Shown piece after piece: positions 45,293 to 54,645 of a stretch of 64,000 nt of DNA (positions are counted from its first letter, which is position 1; each line of letters starts with the position of its first letter). A model generated the notes under the pieces. That model was not told the DNA's origin. It did no database searches and saw nothing but the letters and a program-made list of their open reading frames with translations. This DNA is from Sphingopyxis bauzanensis (GTDB lineage Bacteria > Pseudomonadota > Alphaproteobacteria > Sphingomonadales > Sphingomonadaceae). The DNA is taken from positions 1 to 64,000 of the forward strand of contig NZ_NISK01000008.1 of assembly GCF_002205675.1 (NCBI RefSeq), written 5' to 3'. The position numbers and the translations under genes were made by a program.

Positions 45293-45305
45293 GTAACCGG
45301 TGTCA
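45293..45305. promoter_or_regulatory. Putative operator GTAACCGGTGTCA in front of the pectate lyase
   Basis: This is the exact reverse complement of the site at 45148-45160. It ends 57 bases before the lyase ATG. The two copies are 144 bp apart between centres, one for each divergent promoter, and could be bridged by one regulator. Confidence 0.65.
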
Positions 45306-45362
45306 GGAAGATAGAGGGATTGGAACGACCGTGTCAATACCCCAATGAAATGGAGAGACGGG

Positions 45363-46739
45363 ATGCCCAAAAAACCTTGGCTGGCTGCGCTTCTGCTGGC
45401 TTTTGCGATGCCCGCGAGTCCGGCATGGACCGCCGACGCAGCGCCGCTGGCGTTCCCCGGCGCGGTCGGTCCCGCCGCGCACACCGTCGGCGGACGCGGC
45501 GGCCAGATCCTGCGCGTCACGACCCTCGCGCCCGACGGTCCGGGATCGCTGAAGGCGGCGATCGAAACGCCGGGGCCGCGTATCATCGTGTTCGAGGTTG
45601 GCGGCGTCATCGACATGGGGCGCACGACGATCAGCGTCACCCACCCCTATCTGACCATCGCTGGCCAGACGGCGCCCGGCCCGGGGATCACGCTGATCCG
45701 CACCGGCATCGACGTGAAGACGCACGACGTCGTGATCCGCCACCTGCGCATCTATACCGGGGTCGACGGCCAGCCGAAACGCAGCGGGTGGGAAGCCGAC
45801 ACCTTCTCGACCGTCGCCGCGCACAACGTCATCGTCGATCATTGCACGTTGATGTGGGGGATCGACGAAAATATGTCGGCATCGGGCCCGCGCTTCACCG
45901 GCAAGACGGTCGCCGATTGGCGTAATGGCACCAGCCGCAACATCACCTTTTCGAACAATCTCGCCGCCGAAGGTCTCGCCGATGCGAGCCATCCCAAGGG
46001 CGAGCATAGCAAGGGATCGCTGATCCACGACAATGCCACCGGTATCGTTTTCTACCGCAACGTCTGGGCGCATAATGTCGAGCGCAACCCGCTGATCAAG
46101 GGCGGCGCGCAGGCGCTGATGGTCAACAATCTGATCTATAATCCGCAGCACCGCGCAGTGCATTATAACCTGATGAACCTCGAATGGGTCGGCCAGCCCT
46201 ATGTGACCGGCGAGATCACCGCGGTCGGCAATGTCATGCGCGGCGGCAACGACACCGATCCCGGCCTGCCCTTCCTGATGCTCGGCGGCGACGGCGATCT
46301 TGCCTATTATGGCAAGGATAATCTGCTGGTCGATCGCCATGGCCAGCCGCTGCCCGAATTCGGTCGTTATGGCGAAACCCGCGCGCAATTGATCCGCGCC
46401 AAGACGCCGCTCGCACCGCTGACGGGGTACAAGATCCTGCCGGTGCGCGACGTCGAAACATCGGTGCTGGCGAGCGCGGGGGCGCGGCCATGGGCACGCG
46501 ACGCCGAAGAGATTCGGGTGCTGTTCTTTATCGCCGAAGGTCGCGGCGAGGTGATCGACGATGAGAATGAGGTCAGCGCCTATCCCAAGGTCGCGCCGCC
46601 CGTTCGCGCGCCCTTTGTCGAGGCCGACTGGGACCTGGCGACGATGGAGCCGCGGTCGGGGCTTTACCCCGGCCAGACCGCGCCGATGCCGCAAGAAATC
46701 CTGTCGCCGCGCGACCGCGCTTCGCGGGCGGGTCAGTGA
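45363..46739 (+). CDS. Secreted pectate lyase, polysaccharide lyase family 1-like
   Basis: 458 residues from ATG 45363 (GGAGA six to seven bases upstream); ATG 45345 is less likely. Signal peptide ends near SPAWTA. The right-handed parallel beta-helix shows FEVGGVIDMG, ITIAGQTAPG-like LTIAGQTAPGPGI, VIRHLRIYTG, VDHCTLMWGIDENMS and FSNNLAAEGLADASHPKGEHS, typical of PL1-type lyases found with TonB receptors. It would cleave polygalacturonate by beta-elimination outside or in the periplasm. The stop overlaps the GTG start of the cupin gene. Confidence 0.92.
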   Translation: MPKKPWLAALLLAFAMPASPAWTADAAPLAFPGAVGPAAHTVGGRGGQILRVTTLAPDGPGSLKAAIETPGPRIIVFEVGGVIDMGRTTISVTHPYLTIAGQTAPGPGITLIRTGIDVKTHDVVIRHLRIYTGVDGQPKRSGWEADTFSTVAAHNVIVDHCTLMWGIDENMSASGPRFTGKTVADWRNGTSRNITFSNNLAAEGLADASHPKGEHSKGSLIHDNATGIVFYRNVWAHNVERNPLIKGGAQALMVNNLIYNPQHRAVHYNLMNLEWVGQPYVTGEITAVGNVMRGGNDTDPGLPFLMLGGDGDLAYYGKDNLLVDRHGQPLPEFGRYGETRAQLIRAKTPLAPLTGYKILPVRDVETSVLASAGARPWARDAEEIRVLFFIAEGRGEVIDDENEVSAYPKVAPPVRAPFVEADWDLATMEPRSGLYPGQTAPMPQEILSPRDRASRAGQ

Positions 46740-47137
46740 CGATGTGGCTCGCCGCGCTGCTGCTCGCCGGTGCCAACGCCCCCGCGATGATCGTGATCGA
46801 CGAGGCCGACACGGTGCGCGAGGAGCCGCCGCCGCACGGCGCGATCGGCATGTCCACAGCGTACCGGATCAGCGACAGCATCCCGGCGCCGCGCAGTTTC
46901 GAATTCCGCAAGCGTGCGCTGCACGTCGGCGCGGCGATCGGCGTGCATCCGATCGATCATGATGAGATCTATTACGTCCTGTCGGGGACGGGCGTTGTCC
47001 ATTCGGACGGTACGGAGAAGGAGCTGAAAGCGGGAATGGCGGCGTGGCTCTACAGCGGAGCCAGGGTTGGCATCCGCCAGACCGGCACCGAGCCGCTGGT
47101 GCTGATCATCGCCTATCCGAACAAAGCGGGCAAATAG
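46736..47137 (+). CDS. Secreted cupin-domain protein
   Basis: 133 residues from GTG 46736, overlapping the lyase stop (ATG 46742 is an alternative). The hydrophobic N-terminus MWLAALLLAGANA looks like a signal peptide. The cupin motif is HPIDHDEIYYVLSGTGVVHSDG (about 79-100), and the second motif AAWLYSGARVGIRQTGTEPL follows. Small cupins beside pectate lyases (KdgF type) open unsaturated galacturonate rings (family knowledge); this one would be periplasmic, which is unusual for KdgF, so the match is tentative. Confidence 0.82.
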   Translation: MTMWLAALLLAGANAPAMIVIDEADTVREEPPPHGAIGMSTAYRISDSIPAPRSFEFRKRALHVGAAIGVHPIDHDEIYYVLSGTGVVHSDGTEKELKAGMAAWLYSGARVGIRQTGTEPLVLIIAYPNKAGK

Positions 47138-47138
47138 G

Positions 47139-48110
47139 ATGGCGCTCGACCGCCGTGCGCTGCTGACCGCCAGCCTCGCGCTGCCGTTCGCGAGTGCGGC
47201 GGCCCAGGCGGCGTGGACGCGGCCCGCCGGTGTCGCGCCCGATGCGCGGATCCCACTCTGGCCTGAGGGTCATATCAAGCCACCGCCCGGCCTCGTCGAA
47301 CAGGTCGTCCAACGCAGCGACGATCCGAACGCCAGCGACCGCATGCTGCAAGGCATCACCCGCCCGCGTCTCGACATTTTCCGCCCTGCCAAGCCCAATG
47401 GCGCCGCGGTGATCCTCGCGCCCGGCGGCGGCTATCGCTATGTCGTGATCGACAAGGAAGGCTATGAGCTGGCGCGCTGGCTGCGCGACCGCGGCGTGAC
47501 CGTTTATGTACTCTTCTACCGCCTGCCCGGCGACGGCTGGACAAACGGGGCAGACGTCCCGCTCGCCGATGCCCAGCGCGCGGTGCGCATGGTGCGCAGC
47601 CGCGCCGCGCTCGATCAGATCGATCCCGCCCGCGTCGTCTTCGGCGGCTTTTCGGCGGGCGGACAGGTCGCGGCGAGCCTGCTGACGCGCTTTGACGCGA
47701 AGGTCTATGCGTCGGTCGACACCGCCGATTCGCTGTTGGCGCGCCCCGACGCGCTCGCCGCCATCTACCCCGTCGTATCGATGGACCCGGTGATCGCCCA
47801 TGCGGTCAGTCGCGAGAAATTGGTCGGCGCCAACCCCGACCCGGCGCGCGAAAAGCTCTACTCACCCGAACTTAATGTCCGCCCAGACCAGCCGCCGCTG
47901 TGGCTGCTCCATGCCGAAGACGACAGCGTGGTGAAGGCCGCGAACAGTGTCCGGTTACGCGAAGCTACACGCGCCGTCGGGCCGCCGTGCGAGGCGCATT
48001 TTTTCGAACGCGGCGAGCATGGTTTTGGGTTGATGAAGACGGTGGGTCTGCCGGTTGCGATCTGGCCCGAACTGCTGTGGAACTGGCTGCAATCGCACCG
48101 GATCGCGTGA
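47139..48110 (+). CDS. Secreted alpha/beta-hydrolase, probable pectin or xylan acetylesterase
   Basis: 323 residues with a twin-arginine-like leader (LDRRALLTASLALPFA, cleavage after AAAQA). Oxyanion loop APGGGYRYVVIDKEGYELA, nucleophile GGFSAGGQVAASLL (about 170), Asp in HAEDDSVVKAA and His in ERGEHGFGL complete the triad. The BD-FAE/AxeA1-like family deacetylates plant polysaccharides. It follows the cupin by one base and completes the lyase operon, so removing acetyl groups from pectin is the likely role. Confidence 0.9.
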   Translation: MALDRRALLTASLALPFASAAAQAAWTRPAGVAPDARIPLWPEGHIKPPPGLVEQVVQRSDDPNASDRMLQGITRPRLDIFRPAKPNGAAVILAPGGGYRYVVIDKEGYELARWLRDRGVTVYVLFYRLPGDGWTNGADVPLADAQRAVRMVRSRAALDQIDPARVVFGGFSAGGQVAASLLTRFDAKVYASVDTADSLLARPDALAAIYPVVSMDPVIAHAVSREKLVGANPDPAREKLYSPELNVRPDQPPLWLLHAEDDSVVKAANSVRLREATRAVGPPCEAHFFERGEHGFGLMKTVGLPVAIWPELLWNWLQSHRIA

Positions 48111-48194
48111 TCGATCCGCAGCCCCAACAAGGACGCCGGAGTGACGACGGGTTGAGCAGGACCACCGGGCGCTCGGCAGGTCAGCGCGCGCTGG

Positions 48195-48683
48195 TCAGAA
48201 GATTCCCGCCGCCAGCCCTTCGGCCAGCGCCGCGCCCAGATCATTGGCTTCCGCCAAGCGGTCGGCGGGAATCGTTTTGGGCGCCAGTATTGCTTCGGGA
48301 GTCTGCGCGGCGGTGTTGACGATCACGCCGTCCGCCACGCGTTTCAGCCGCCAGCCCGTCGCGATGCGGTCGAGCTGGCGCTGGGCATTTTCGCCATCCG
48401 ATCCGGCGCAGATGATCGTCGCATAGGCGCGGCCTTCGAGCCTGCCGAGACAGGGGTAATAGCAGCGGTCGAACATCTCTTTCATGGCGCCCGACAGCGC
48501 CGCGAGGTTTTCGGGGCCGATGAAGAGATAGCCGCCCGCCGCCAACAGCATGTCAGGCGTCACATCCGCGGCGCGCGCGAGCGCGGCCGCAGGACCCGCA
48601 CCGTCCGCCGCGGCGCGCGCCAGCACTTCGCTGCCGCCGGTGCGGCTGTGCCAGGCGATCAGCAGGGTGGGCGCGTCGGTCAT
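48195..48683 (-). CDS. Flavodoxin/NADPH-dependent FMN reductase-like protein
   Basis: 162 residues from ATG 48683; the long open frame upstream is a shadow of the sulfatase. The FMN phosphate loop is WHSRTGGSEVLA (about 11), and YLFIGPENLAALSGAMKEMFDRCYYPCLGRLEGR is the WrbA-like second binding segment, with KEMFDR and two Cys. It probably works as a small cytosolic flavoprotein reductase. Divergent from the alkylsulfatase with a 66-bp gap. Confidence 0.88.
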   Translation of the reverse strand: MTDAPTLLIAWHSRTGGSEVLARAAADGAGPAAALARAADVTPDMLLAAGGYLFIGPENLAALSGAMKEMFDRCYYPCLGRLEGRAYATIICAGSDGENAQRQLDRIATGWRLKRVADGVIVNTAAQTPEAILAPKTIPADRLAEANDLGAALAEGLAAGIF

Positions 48684-48749
48684 CCGCCGATGCTTGCCAA
48701 GCGGCGGAGCGCGGCGCAAGCTGCTGCCAAAATATGGGGGAGATACAAG

Positions 48750-50711
48750 ATGCGCCGATTGACCGCCCTGCTGCTTGCCAGCGCCCTGCCCTGTGCCGCC
48801 ATCGCGCAGGACGCCGCTAGCGAGGCGACGCGCACTGCGCAGGCCGAACTCGCTAAACGCCTGCCGCTGGGCGATCCGCGCGACATGGCGAATGCGACGC
48901 GCGGCAAGCTGGCCGAGATTGCTGATGGGGTGATTACCGACAGCGCCGGCAAGATCATCTGGGACCGGCGCCCCTACGCCTTTCTCGCCAGCGAGACCGC
49001 GCCCGACACGGTGAACCCGTCGCTGTGGCGCCAGGCGCGGCTGAACGCGGTGCATGGGTTGTTCGAGGTGGTGCCGGACAGGATCTGGCAGTTGCGCGGC
49101 TATGATCTGTCGGTGATGACGGTCATCCGCGGCAAGAGCGGGTGGATCGTCGTCGACCCGCTCTTGTCCGAGGAAGCGGCGGCGGCCAGCTGGAAATTGT
49201 TCGCCGATACGGTCGAGGCCAAAGCGGGCAAGCGGCCGATCAAGGCGGTGATTTTTTCGCACAGCCACAGCGACCATTTCGGCGGGGTGGGCGGCATCGT
49301 CACCCCCGAACAGGTCCAGCGCGACAAGATCCGTATCATCGCGCCGCACGGCTTTTCGGACGAAGCGACCGCCGAGAACGTCCTCGCGGGCGGCGCGATG
49401 GGGCGGCGCGCGCTCTATATGTTCGGGTCGATCCTGAACCCCGGACCCGCGGGACAGGTCGACACCGGGTTGGGGCCGAAGCTGTCGTCGGGAACGATCG
49501 GCTATATGGAGCCGACCGAGACGGTCAGCGAAAACGGCGGGCCGCTGACCATCGACGGGCTGGCATTCGATTTCCTCGATGCGGGGGGCACCGAGGCGCC
49601 GTCGGAGTTCGTCTTCTACATCCCCGCGTATAAGGCGCTGCACACGACCGAGGTCGTCACGCACAATTTGCACAATATCTTGACGCTGCGCGGCGCGCAG
49701 GTGCGCGATGCGCTGCGCTGGTCGAAGGTGATCGACGCGACCCTGCTCAAATGGGGCGGTCAGGCCGAAGTGGCGCTCGCATCGCATCACTGGCCGACGT
49801 GGGGTGCGGGCGAGGTCAGCACATTGCTGGCGAACCAGCGCGATGCCTATCGTTATGTCCATGACCGCACCCTGTTCCTGGCCAATCGCGGCGCGACCTT
49901 GCACGAACTCGCCGACGCGACCGCCGAAGCGCCGGTGCAGGCCCGCGATTTCTCGACGCGCGGCTATTATGGCACGCTCAACCACGACATGAAGGCGGTC
50001 TATCAGCGCTATTTCGGCTGGTGGGACGGCAATCCGGCCAATTTCAATCCGCTGCCGCCCGAGCAATCGGGGCCCAGATATGTCGCGCTGGCGGGCGGGG
50101 CCGATAAGCTGCTGGCGGCGGGCAAGGCGGCGATTGCGGCGGGCGAGTATCGCTGGGCGGCGGAATTGCTGAACAAGCTGGTGTTCGCCGAGCCTGACAA
50201 TCCGGCGGCGCGCGCTGCACTCGCGTCGGCCTATGACCAGCTCGGCTATCAGGCCGAATCGGGGGCGTGGCGCAACTATTACCTCGCGGGCGCGGCGAGC
50301 CTGCGCGGCAATGCGATCACCAGCGTGTCGGGCAATGGCCAGAGCCGGTCGTTCGTCAGTGCGATCCCGACCGCGGTGTTTTTCGATGCGCTCGCAACGC
50401 GCTTCGACGCCGCCAAGGGTTTGGCGATCAAGGGGATTTTCCAGTTCGTGCTGCCCGACAGCAAGGAGACGGTGGCGGTGGTCGTCGGCGGCGGGGTCGA
50501 GGTGCCGCGCTATGGCGTGACCGATACCGCGCCGACCGCGACGGTGGCGCTCGATCGCAAGACGCTCGACGATGTGATGCTGGGGCAGGCGCAGTTCCCG
50601 GCGCTGATGCAGTCGGGCGCGATCAGGATCGAGGGCGACCGTATGGCGTTCCTCAGCTGGTTCGCGCTGCACCCACCCGCCGATCCACGCTTCAATGTGG
50701 TTGTGCCATAG
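48750..50711 (+). CDS. Alkyl sulfatase, SdsA1-type metallo-beta-lactamase fold
   Basis: 653 residues from ATG 48750 with GGGGGAG upstream. Signal peptide ends PCAAIAQ. The zinc motif HSHSDHFGGVGG (about 171) has the HxHxDH pattern, followed by ASHHWPTWG (about 346). The middle dimerisation helices include AEPDNPAARAALASAYDQLGYQAES, and the last 120 residues form the SCP2-like lid that gathers detergent tails. It hydrolyses alkyl sulfates such as dodecyl sulfate. Probably periplasmic. Confidence 0.93.
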   Translation: MRRLTALLLASALPCAAIAQDAASEATRTAQAELAKRLPLGDPRDMANATRGKLAEIADGVITDSAGKIIWDRRPYAFLASETAPDTVNPSLWRQARLNAVHGLFEVVPDRIWQLRGYDLSVMTVIRGKSGWIVVDPLLSEEAAAASWKLFADTVEAKAGKRPIKAVIFSHSHSDHFGGVGGIVTPEQVQRDKIRIIAPHGFSDEATAENVLAGGAMGRRALYMFGSILNPGPAGQVDTGLGPKLSSGTIGYMEPTETVSENGGPLTIDGLAFDFLDAGGTEAPSEFVFYIPAYKALHTTEVVTHNLHNILTLRGAQVRDALRWSKVIDATLLKWGGQAEVALASHHWPTWGAGEVSTLLANQRDAYRYVHDRTLFLANRGATLHELADATAEAPVQARDFSTRGYYGTLNHDMKAVYQRYFGWWDGNPANFNPLPPEQSGPRYVALAGGADKLLAAGKAAIAAGEYRWAAELLNKLVFAEPDNPAARAALASAYDQLGYQAESGAWRNYYLAGAASLRGNAITSVSGNGQSRSFVSAIPTAVFFDALATRFDAAKGLAIKGIFQFVLPDSKETVAVVVGGGVEVPRYGVTDTAPTATVALDRKTLDDVMLGQAQFPALMQSGAIRIEGDRMAFLSWFALHPPADPRFNVVVP

Positions 50712-50736
50712 GCCTCTAACACGGTAACGGAGGAGC

Positions 50737-51267
50737 ATGACCGACACCCCCGCCGTCCACCCGACCGATCCGTTCGACCCCGCGGCGCTCAACGCTGCCG
50801 AGGGGCTCGACCCCGTCGATCCCGCTTATGCACAGGTGCTGCGCGTCGCGACGGCGCTGAACCTGATCCCGCTCGCGATCGGGGCGAGTGTGTTGGACTA
50901 TATGCTGGTTCGCCATATCGAGGGGCCCTACGGACTGATCACCGCACTCGCGTGGCTGGTCGCGATCATTGTCATCCTGACCTTTCCGTCGCGGCGCGTG
51001 TCGCGCTGGGGCTACAAGATCGGTGACGGGCAGCTGCGCGTCGCGCGCGGCTGGCTGTTTCGCACCGACACCATCGTGCCCTTCGTGCGTGTCCAGCACA
51101 TCGACGTCGGGCAGGGGCCGGTCGAGCGCTGGTTTGGGCTGTCGCACCTGATCGTCCACACGTCGGGCACGCATAACAGCACTGTCACCCTGCCTGGGCT
51201 GCCCGCCGATCTGGCCGCCGCGATGCGCGAGACGATCCGGCGGCATATCCAGACCGATTTCGCATGA
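50737..51267 (+). CDS. Bacterial PH (bPH2) membrane protein, YdbS-like
   Basis: 176 residues. After a charged N-terminus come two membrane helices (about 47-86), then the bPH2 domain with KIGDGQLRVARGWLFRTDTIVPFVRVQHIDVGQGPVERWFGL, the family's core, and VHTSGTHNSTVTLPGLP. The domain is thought to assemble with the downstream larger partner (YdbS/YdbT pairs). Its stop overlaps the next start by four bases. Function in the envelope is not established. Confidence 0.9.
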   Translation: MTDTPAVHPTDPFDPAALNAAEGLDPVDPAYAQVLRVATALNLIPLAIGASVLDYMLVRHIEGPYGLITALAWLVAIIVILTFPSRRVSRWGYKIGDGQLRVARGWLFRTDTIVPFVRVQHIDVGQGPVERWFGLSHLIVHTSGTHNSTVTLPGLPADLAAAMRETIRRHIQTDFA

Positions 51268-52787
51268 CCGACACCGCCGCGGCTGCGGCCGCACCGATCA
51301 TTGACGACGAGGCAAACTGGCAGCGGCTGCACCCCGCGACGCTGGCGCTCGCGATCGTCAAGCTGGGGCCGCGCAGCCTGAATTTCCTTCCCGCGGTCGC
51401 GGCGCTGGGTTTCACCGGCAATTGGGTGTGGATCGTCCCCGCGATCCTTGCCTTCCTGCTTTTTTCGCTCGTCGCCGCCTGGCTACACTGGCTGCGCTTT
51501 CGCTTTCTGGTCGGCGACGATGAGGTGGTGATCGAAAGCGGCGTCCTGTCGCGCCAGCACCGCACCATCCCCTTCGACCGCATTCAGGACGTCAGCATCG
51601 AACAGGGGCTGGTGTCGCGCGCGCTGGGCATCGCCAAGGTCGGGTTCGAAACCGGCGCGGGTGGCAAGGAAAATGACGCCGACCTCGACGCAATCGCGCT
51701 CGATGCCGCGCAGGCGCTGCGCACGACGATCCGCGCCCACCGCAGCGGCGAGGTGGCGGTGGTCGCCGCCAGCGATACGCCCGACGCACCACTAATGGCC
51801 GAAGACCGCTTGCTGTTCGCGATGACGCCGCGCCAGTTGCTGCTGGCGGGGCTGTTCAACTTCTCGCTCGCTGCGCTTGCGGTCGTCGGAGCGGGTATGC
51901 AGTTCTTCGACAATCTGCTGCCGTTCAAATTCAATATCTTCAACCCGATGGACTGGGCCGATGTCGCCGAAGATTTTGGGCTCGACCAATGGCTGCTCGC
52001 GCATCGCTGGGTCGCAGGGATCGGCGCGGCGCTGTCGCTGCTGCTGATCGGATTTGCGAGCGGGATCATCACGATGATGTTCGCCAACTTTGATTTTCGC
52101 CTGACCCGCGAGCCGCGCGCACTGCGCCGCACCCGCGGGCTGACGACGCGCACCGACGTTGCGGTGCCCGTGCGCCGCGTGCAGGCGGCGATCCTTGTCA
52201 CCGGCTGGTTTCGCCAGCGTTTCGGCTGGCACGAACTGCGGCTGCAGAGCCTGGCGAGCGACGGTGAGAAGGAGCGGGACCATCAGGTCGTCCCCTTCGC
52301 GCAGCTGGAATCAATCGATCCTGTGCTGGCCGAAGTCGCGATTACGCGCCCCGATGGCGACGCCGCGTGGAAGCAAAGCCACCGCATTATCGCGCTGGGC
52401 GGGCTGGTCGGCGCGCTGGGCGCGAGCGTCGGCGGGCTCGTCGCGGTGTCGTTCGGGCAGGCGCTCGGCTGGTTCGGGCCGGTGCTCGGCGTCCTCATCG
52501 GTGCCGCGTCGCTGTTCGGCGCGCGCTTCCACCGCTGGACCGACCTGGGCGAACAGGTCGCGATCCGGCGCGGTTTCTGGAAACCAAAACTGACCCTGCT
52601 GCCGCACGCATCGGTGCAGAGCGTCGACCTCAAAAGCGATTTCATCCTGCGCCCGCTCGGCCTCGCGACCTTGGTGTTCGGCGTCCCCGGCGGCAGTTCG
52701 CTGGCAAGCCATGAAATTCCCGCGATCCCCATCGCGACCGCGCGCGCGTTGCGCGACCGCATCCTGACCGCGCGAGCGCGAGCATGA
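51264..52787 (+). CDS. Bacterial PH (bPH2) membrane protein, YdbT-like
   Basis: 507 residues with several membrane segments and repeated bPH2 domains: one near the N-terminus (VESGVLSRQHRTIPFDRIQDVSIEQG), a second in the middle (RRTRGLTTRTDVAVPVRRVQA) and a third at the C-terminus (LGEQVAIRRGFWKPKLTLLPHASVQSVDL). It overlaps both the YdbS-like gene and recJ by four bases. The presence of an envelope pair in front of recJ is a common sphingomonad arrangement. Confidence 0.9.
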   Translation: MTDTAAAAAAPIIDDEANWQRLHPATLALAIVKLGPRSLNFLPAVAALGFTGNWVWIVPAILAFLLFSLVAAWLHWLRFRFLVGDDEVVIESGVLSRQHRTIPFDRIQDVSIEQGLVSRALGIAKVGFETGAGGKENDADLDAIALDAAQALRTTIRAHRSGEVAVVAASDTPDAPLMAEDRLLFAMTPRQLLLAGLFNFSLAALAVVGAGMQFFDNLLPFKFNIFNPMDWADVAEDFGLDQWLLAHRWVAGIGAALSLLLIGFASGIITMMFANFDFRLTREPRALRRTRGLTTRTDVAVPVRRVQAAILVTGWFRQRFGWHELRLQSLASDGEKERDHQVVPFAQLESIDPVLAEVAITRPDGDAAWKQSHRIIALGGLVGALGASVGGLVAVSFGQALGWFGPVLGVLIGAASLFGARFHRWTDLGEQVAIRRGFWKPKLTLLPHASVQSVDLKSDFILRPLGLATLVFGVPGGSSLASHEIPAIPIATARALRDRILTARARA

Positions 52788-54553
52788 GCGACGCCGCGCT
52801 CGGTATCACCCGCTCGATCCTCGGCCAGCCCTGGCATTGGCGCCGCGCGAGCGCCGACATGGCCGCCGAAAATCTCGCCCCCGACGATCTGGTCACCCAG
52901 CTGCTACTCGCGCGCGGGGTAACCCGCGACGATCTCGACCGCCAGCGCACCCCGACCCTGCGCGGCTTCATGCCCGACCCGTCGCTGTTCCGCGACATGG
53001 AAGCCGCCGCGGCGCGACTCGCCGATGCGGTCGAACGGCAAGAGGCGGTCACGATCTTTGGCGATTATGACGTCGATGGCGCCACCTCGGCGGCGCTGCT
53101 TGTCAGGCTCTTGCGCGGACTCGGTCTGCCCGCGGGCGCCTATATTCCCGACCGGTTGATGGAAGGCTATGGCCCCTCGGGCGCGGCGCTGGTCAAGATC
53201 GGCGAAGCGGGATCAAAGCTGGTCGTGACCGTCGATTGCGGCGCGCAGGCGTTCGAGGCAATCGCCGAGGCCAATGCCTCGGGGGTCGAGGTGATCGTCG
53301 TCGATCATCACCAATGCGCTACCACCCTGCCCGCGGCGCTGGCGCTGGTGAACCCCAACCGGCTCGACGAAGCGCCCGATGCGGCGATCCACGGCAATCT
53401 AGCCGCGGTCGGGGTCGCCTTTCTGCTCGGCGCCGCCTTGCTCCGCACCCTGCGCGCGCGCGGCTTCTTTGCAACGCGCGACGAGCCGGCACTGATCGAC
53501 CTGCTCGACCTGGTCGCGCTCGGCACCGTTGCCGATGTCGCGCGCCTCACCGGGTTCAACCGCGCGCTGGTGACGCAGGGGCTGAAGGTGATGGCGCGGC
53601 GCGGCAACACCGGGCTGGCGGCGCTGATGGACGCAGCGCGGCTGACCAAGCCGCCGACTGCGAGCGACATGGGCTTTGCGCTTGGCCCGCGGATCAACGC
53701 CGGCGGCCGCGTCGGCAAGTCGGACCTTGGCGTGCGCTTGCTGACAACGTCAGACCCGCAGGAGGCCGCCGACATTTCGCAGGAACTCAATCGTCTCAAC
53801 GAAGAGCGCCGCGCGATCGAAGCGGGGGTGCTTGACGAAGCAATGACCGCCAGCACCGCCTGCGCCAACGCGCCGGTCGCGATCGTCGCCGGGCAAGGTT
53901 GGCACCCCGGGGTGATCGGCATCGTGGCGGGGCGACTGAAGGAACGGATGCACCGCCCCGCGATCGTCATTGCGCTCGATGACGCAGGCATCGGCAAGGG
54001 ATCGGGGCGCTCGATCAGCGGCGTCGACCTTGGCGCCGCGATTCTGGCCGCCAAGGAAAGCGGGTTGCTCGTCGCGGGCGGCGGCCACGCGATGGCGGCC
54101 GGGCTGACTGTCGACGCCGACAAAGTCGATGCGCTCGGGGCTTTCCTTAACGACCGCCTCGCCGCCGATGTCGAGCGCGCGAGCGGCGACAAGGCGTTGT
54201 TGATCGACGCAGTGCTCGCGCCGCGGGGGATTTCGCCGCTCTGGTGCGACGCGATCGAAAGCGCCGGTCCCTATGGCGCCGGCTGGCCCGCGCCGCGCGT
54301 CGCCACCGGCCCAGTACGGATCGTCGAGGCGAGCATTGTCGGCACCGACCATGTCCGGCTTATCGTATCGGGAGACGACGGCGGACGATTCAAGGCGGTC
54401 GCCTTTCGCAGCGCCGAAACCGAGCTCGGCCAGACCTTGCTCCACGCGCGCGGGGGGCGAAAATTATGGCTCGCGGGCCGCGCCAAACGCGACGATTGGG
54501 GCAGCCGCCCCGCCGCCGAACTCCATCTTGAGGACGCTGCCTGGGCCGATTGA
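52784..54553 (+). CDS. recJ: Single-stranded-DNA-specific exonuclease RecJ
   Basis: 589 residues, the family length. DHH motifs: IFGDYDVDGATSAALL (about 87-102), VTVDCGAQA, IVVDHHQC (about 170), then LGTVADVARL and the DHHA1 part with GKGSGRSISGVDLG and AGGGHAMAAGLTVD. It degrades single-stranded DNA 5' to 3' in recombination and repair, using Mn/Mg held by the DHH aspartates. It is translationally coupled to the PH-protein genes and ends 93 bases before tRNA-Glu. Confidence 0.96.
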   Translation: MSDAALGITRSILGQPWHWRRASADMAAENLAPDDLVTQLLLARGVTRDDLDRQRTPTLRGFMPDPSLFRDMEAAAARLADAVERQEAVTIFGDYDVDGATSAALLVRLLRGLGLPAGAYIPDRLMEGYGPSGAALVKIGEAGSKLVVTVDCGAQAFEAIAEANASGVEVIVVDHHQCATTLPAALALVNPNRLDEAPDAAIHGNLAAVGVAFLLGAALLRTLRARGFFATRDEPALIDLLDLVALGTVADVARLTGFNRALVTQGLKVMARRGNTGLAALMDAARLTKPPTASDMGFALGPRINAGGRVGKSDLGVRLLTTSDPQEAADISQELNRLNEERRAIEAGVLDEAMTASTACANAPVAIVAGQGWHPGVIGIVAGRLKERMHRPAIVIALDDAGIGKGSGRSISGVDLGAAILAAKESGLLVAGGGHAMAAGLTVDADKVDALGAFLNDRLAADVERASGDKALLIDAVLAPRGISPLWCDAIESAGPYGAGWPAPRVATGPVRIVEASIVGTDHVRLIVSGDDGGRFKAVAFRSAETELGQTLLHARGGRKLWLAGRAKRDDWGSRPAAELHLEDAAWAD

Positions 54554-54561
54554 ACCCACGC

Positions 54562-54580
54562 CGCGCAATATTTTTGCGCG
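54562..54580 (+). terminator. Perfect hairpin after recJ
   Basis: CGCGCAA (54562-54568) and TTGCGCG (54574-54580) form a 7-bp stem with loop TATTT just after the recJ stop. It has no T-run after the stem, so it would be a Rho-assisted or mRNA-protecting hairpin. Confidence 0.5.
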
Positions 54581-54598
54581 AGCGCAGCGCCAGCGCGC

Positions 54599-54627
54599 TT
54601 GACCGTATGGAGATGCGAGTCTAATGC
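54599..54627 (+). promoter_or_regulatory. Sigma-70-like promoter for tRNA-Glu
   Basis: TTGACC (54599-54604), a 17-base spacer and TAATGC (54622-54627) lie 19 bases before the mature tRNA 5' end, a good housekeeping promoter for a stable RNA. Confidence 0.7.
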
Positions 54628-54645
54628 GCCGCTTCACCGAATGAC

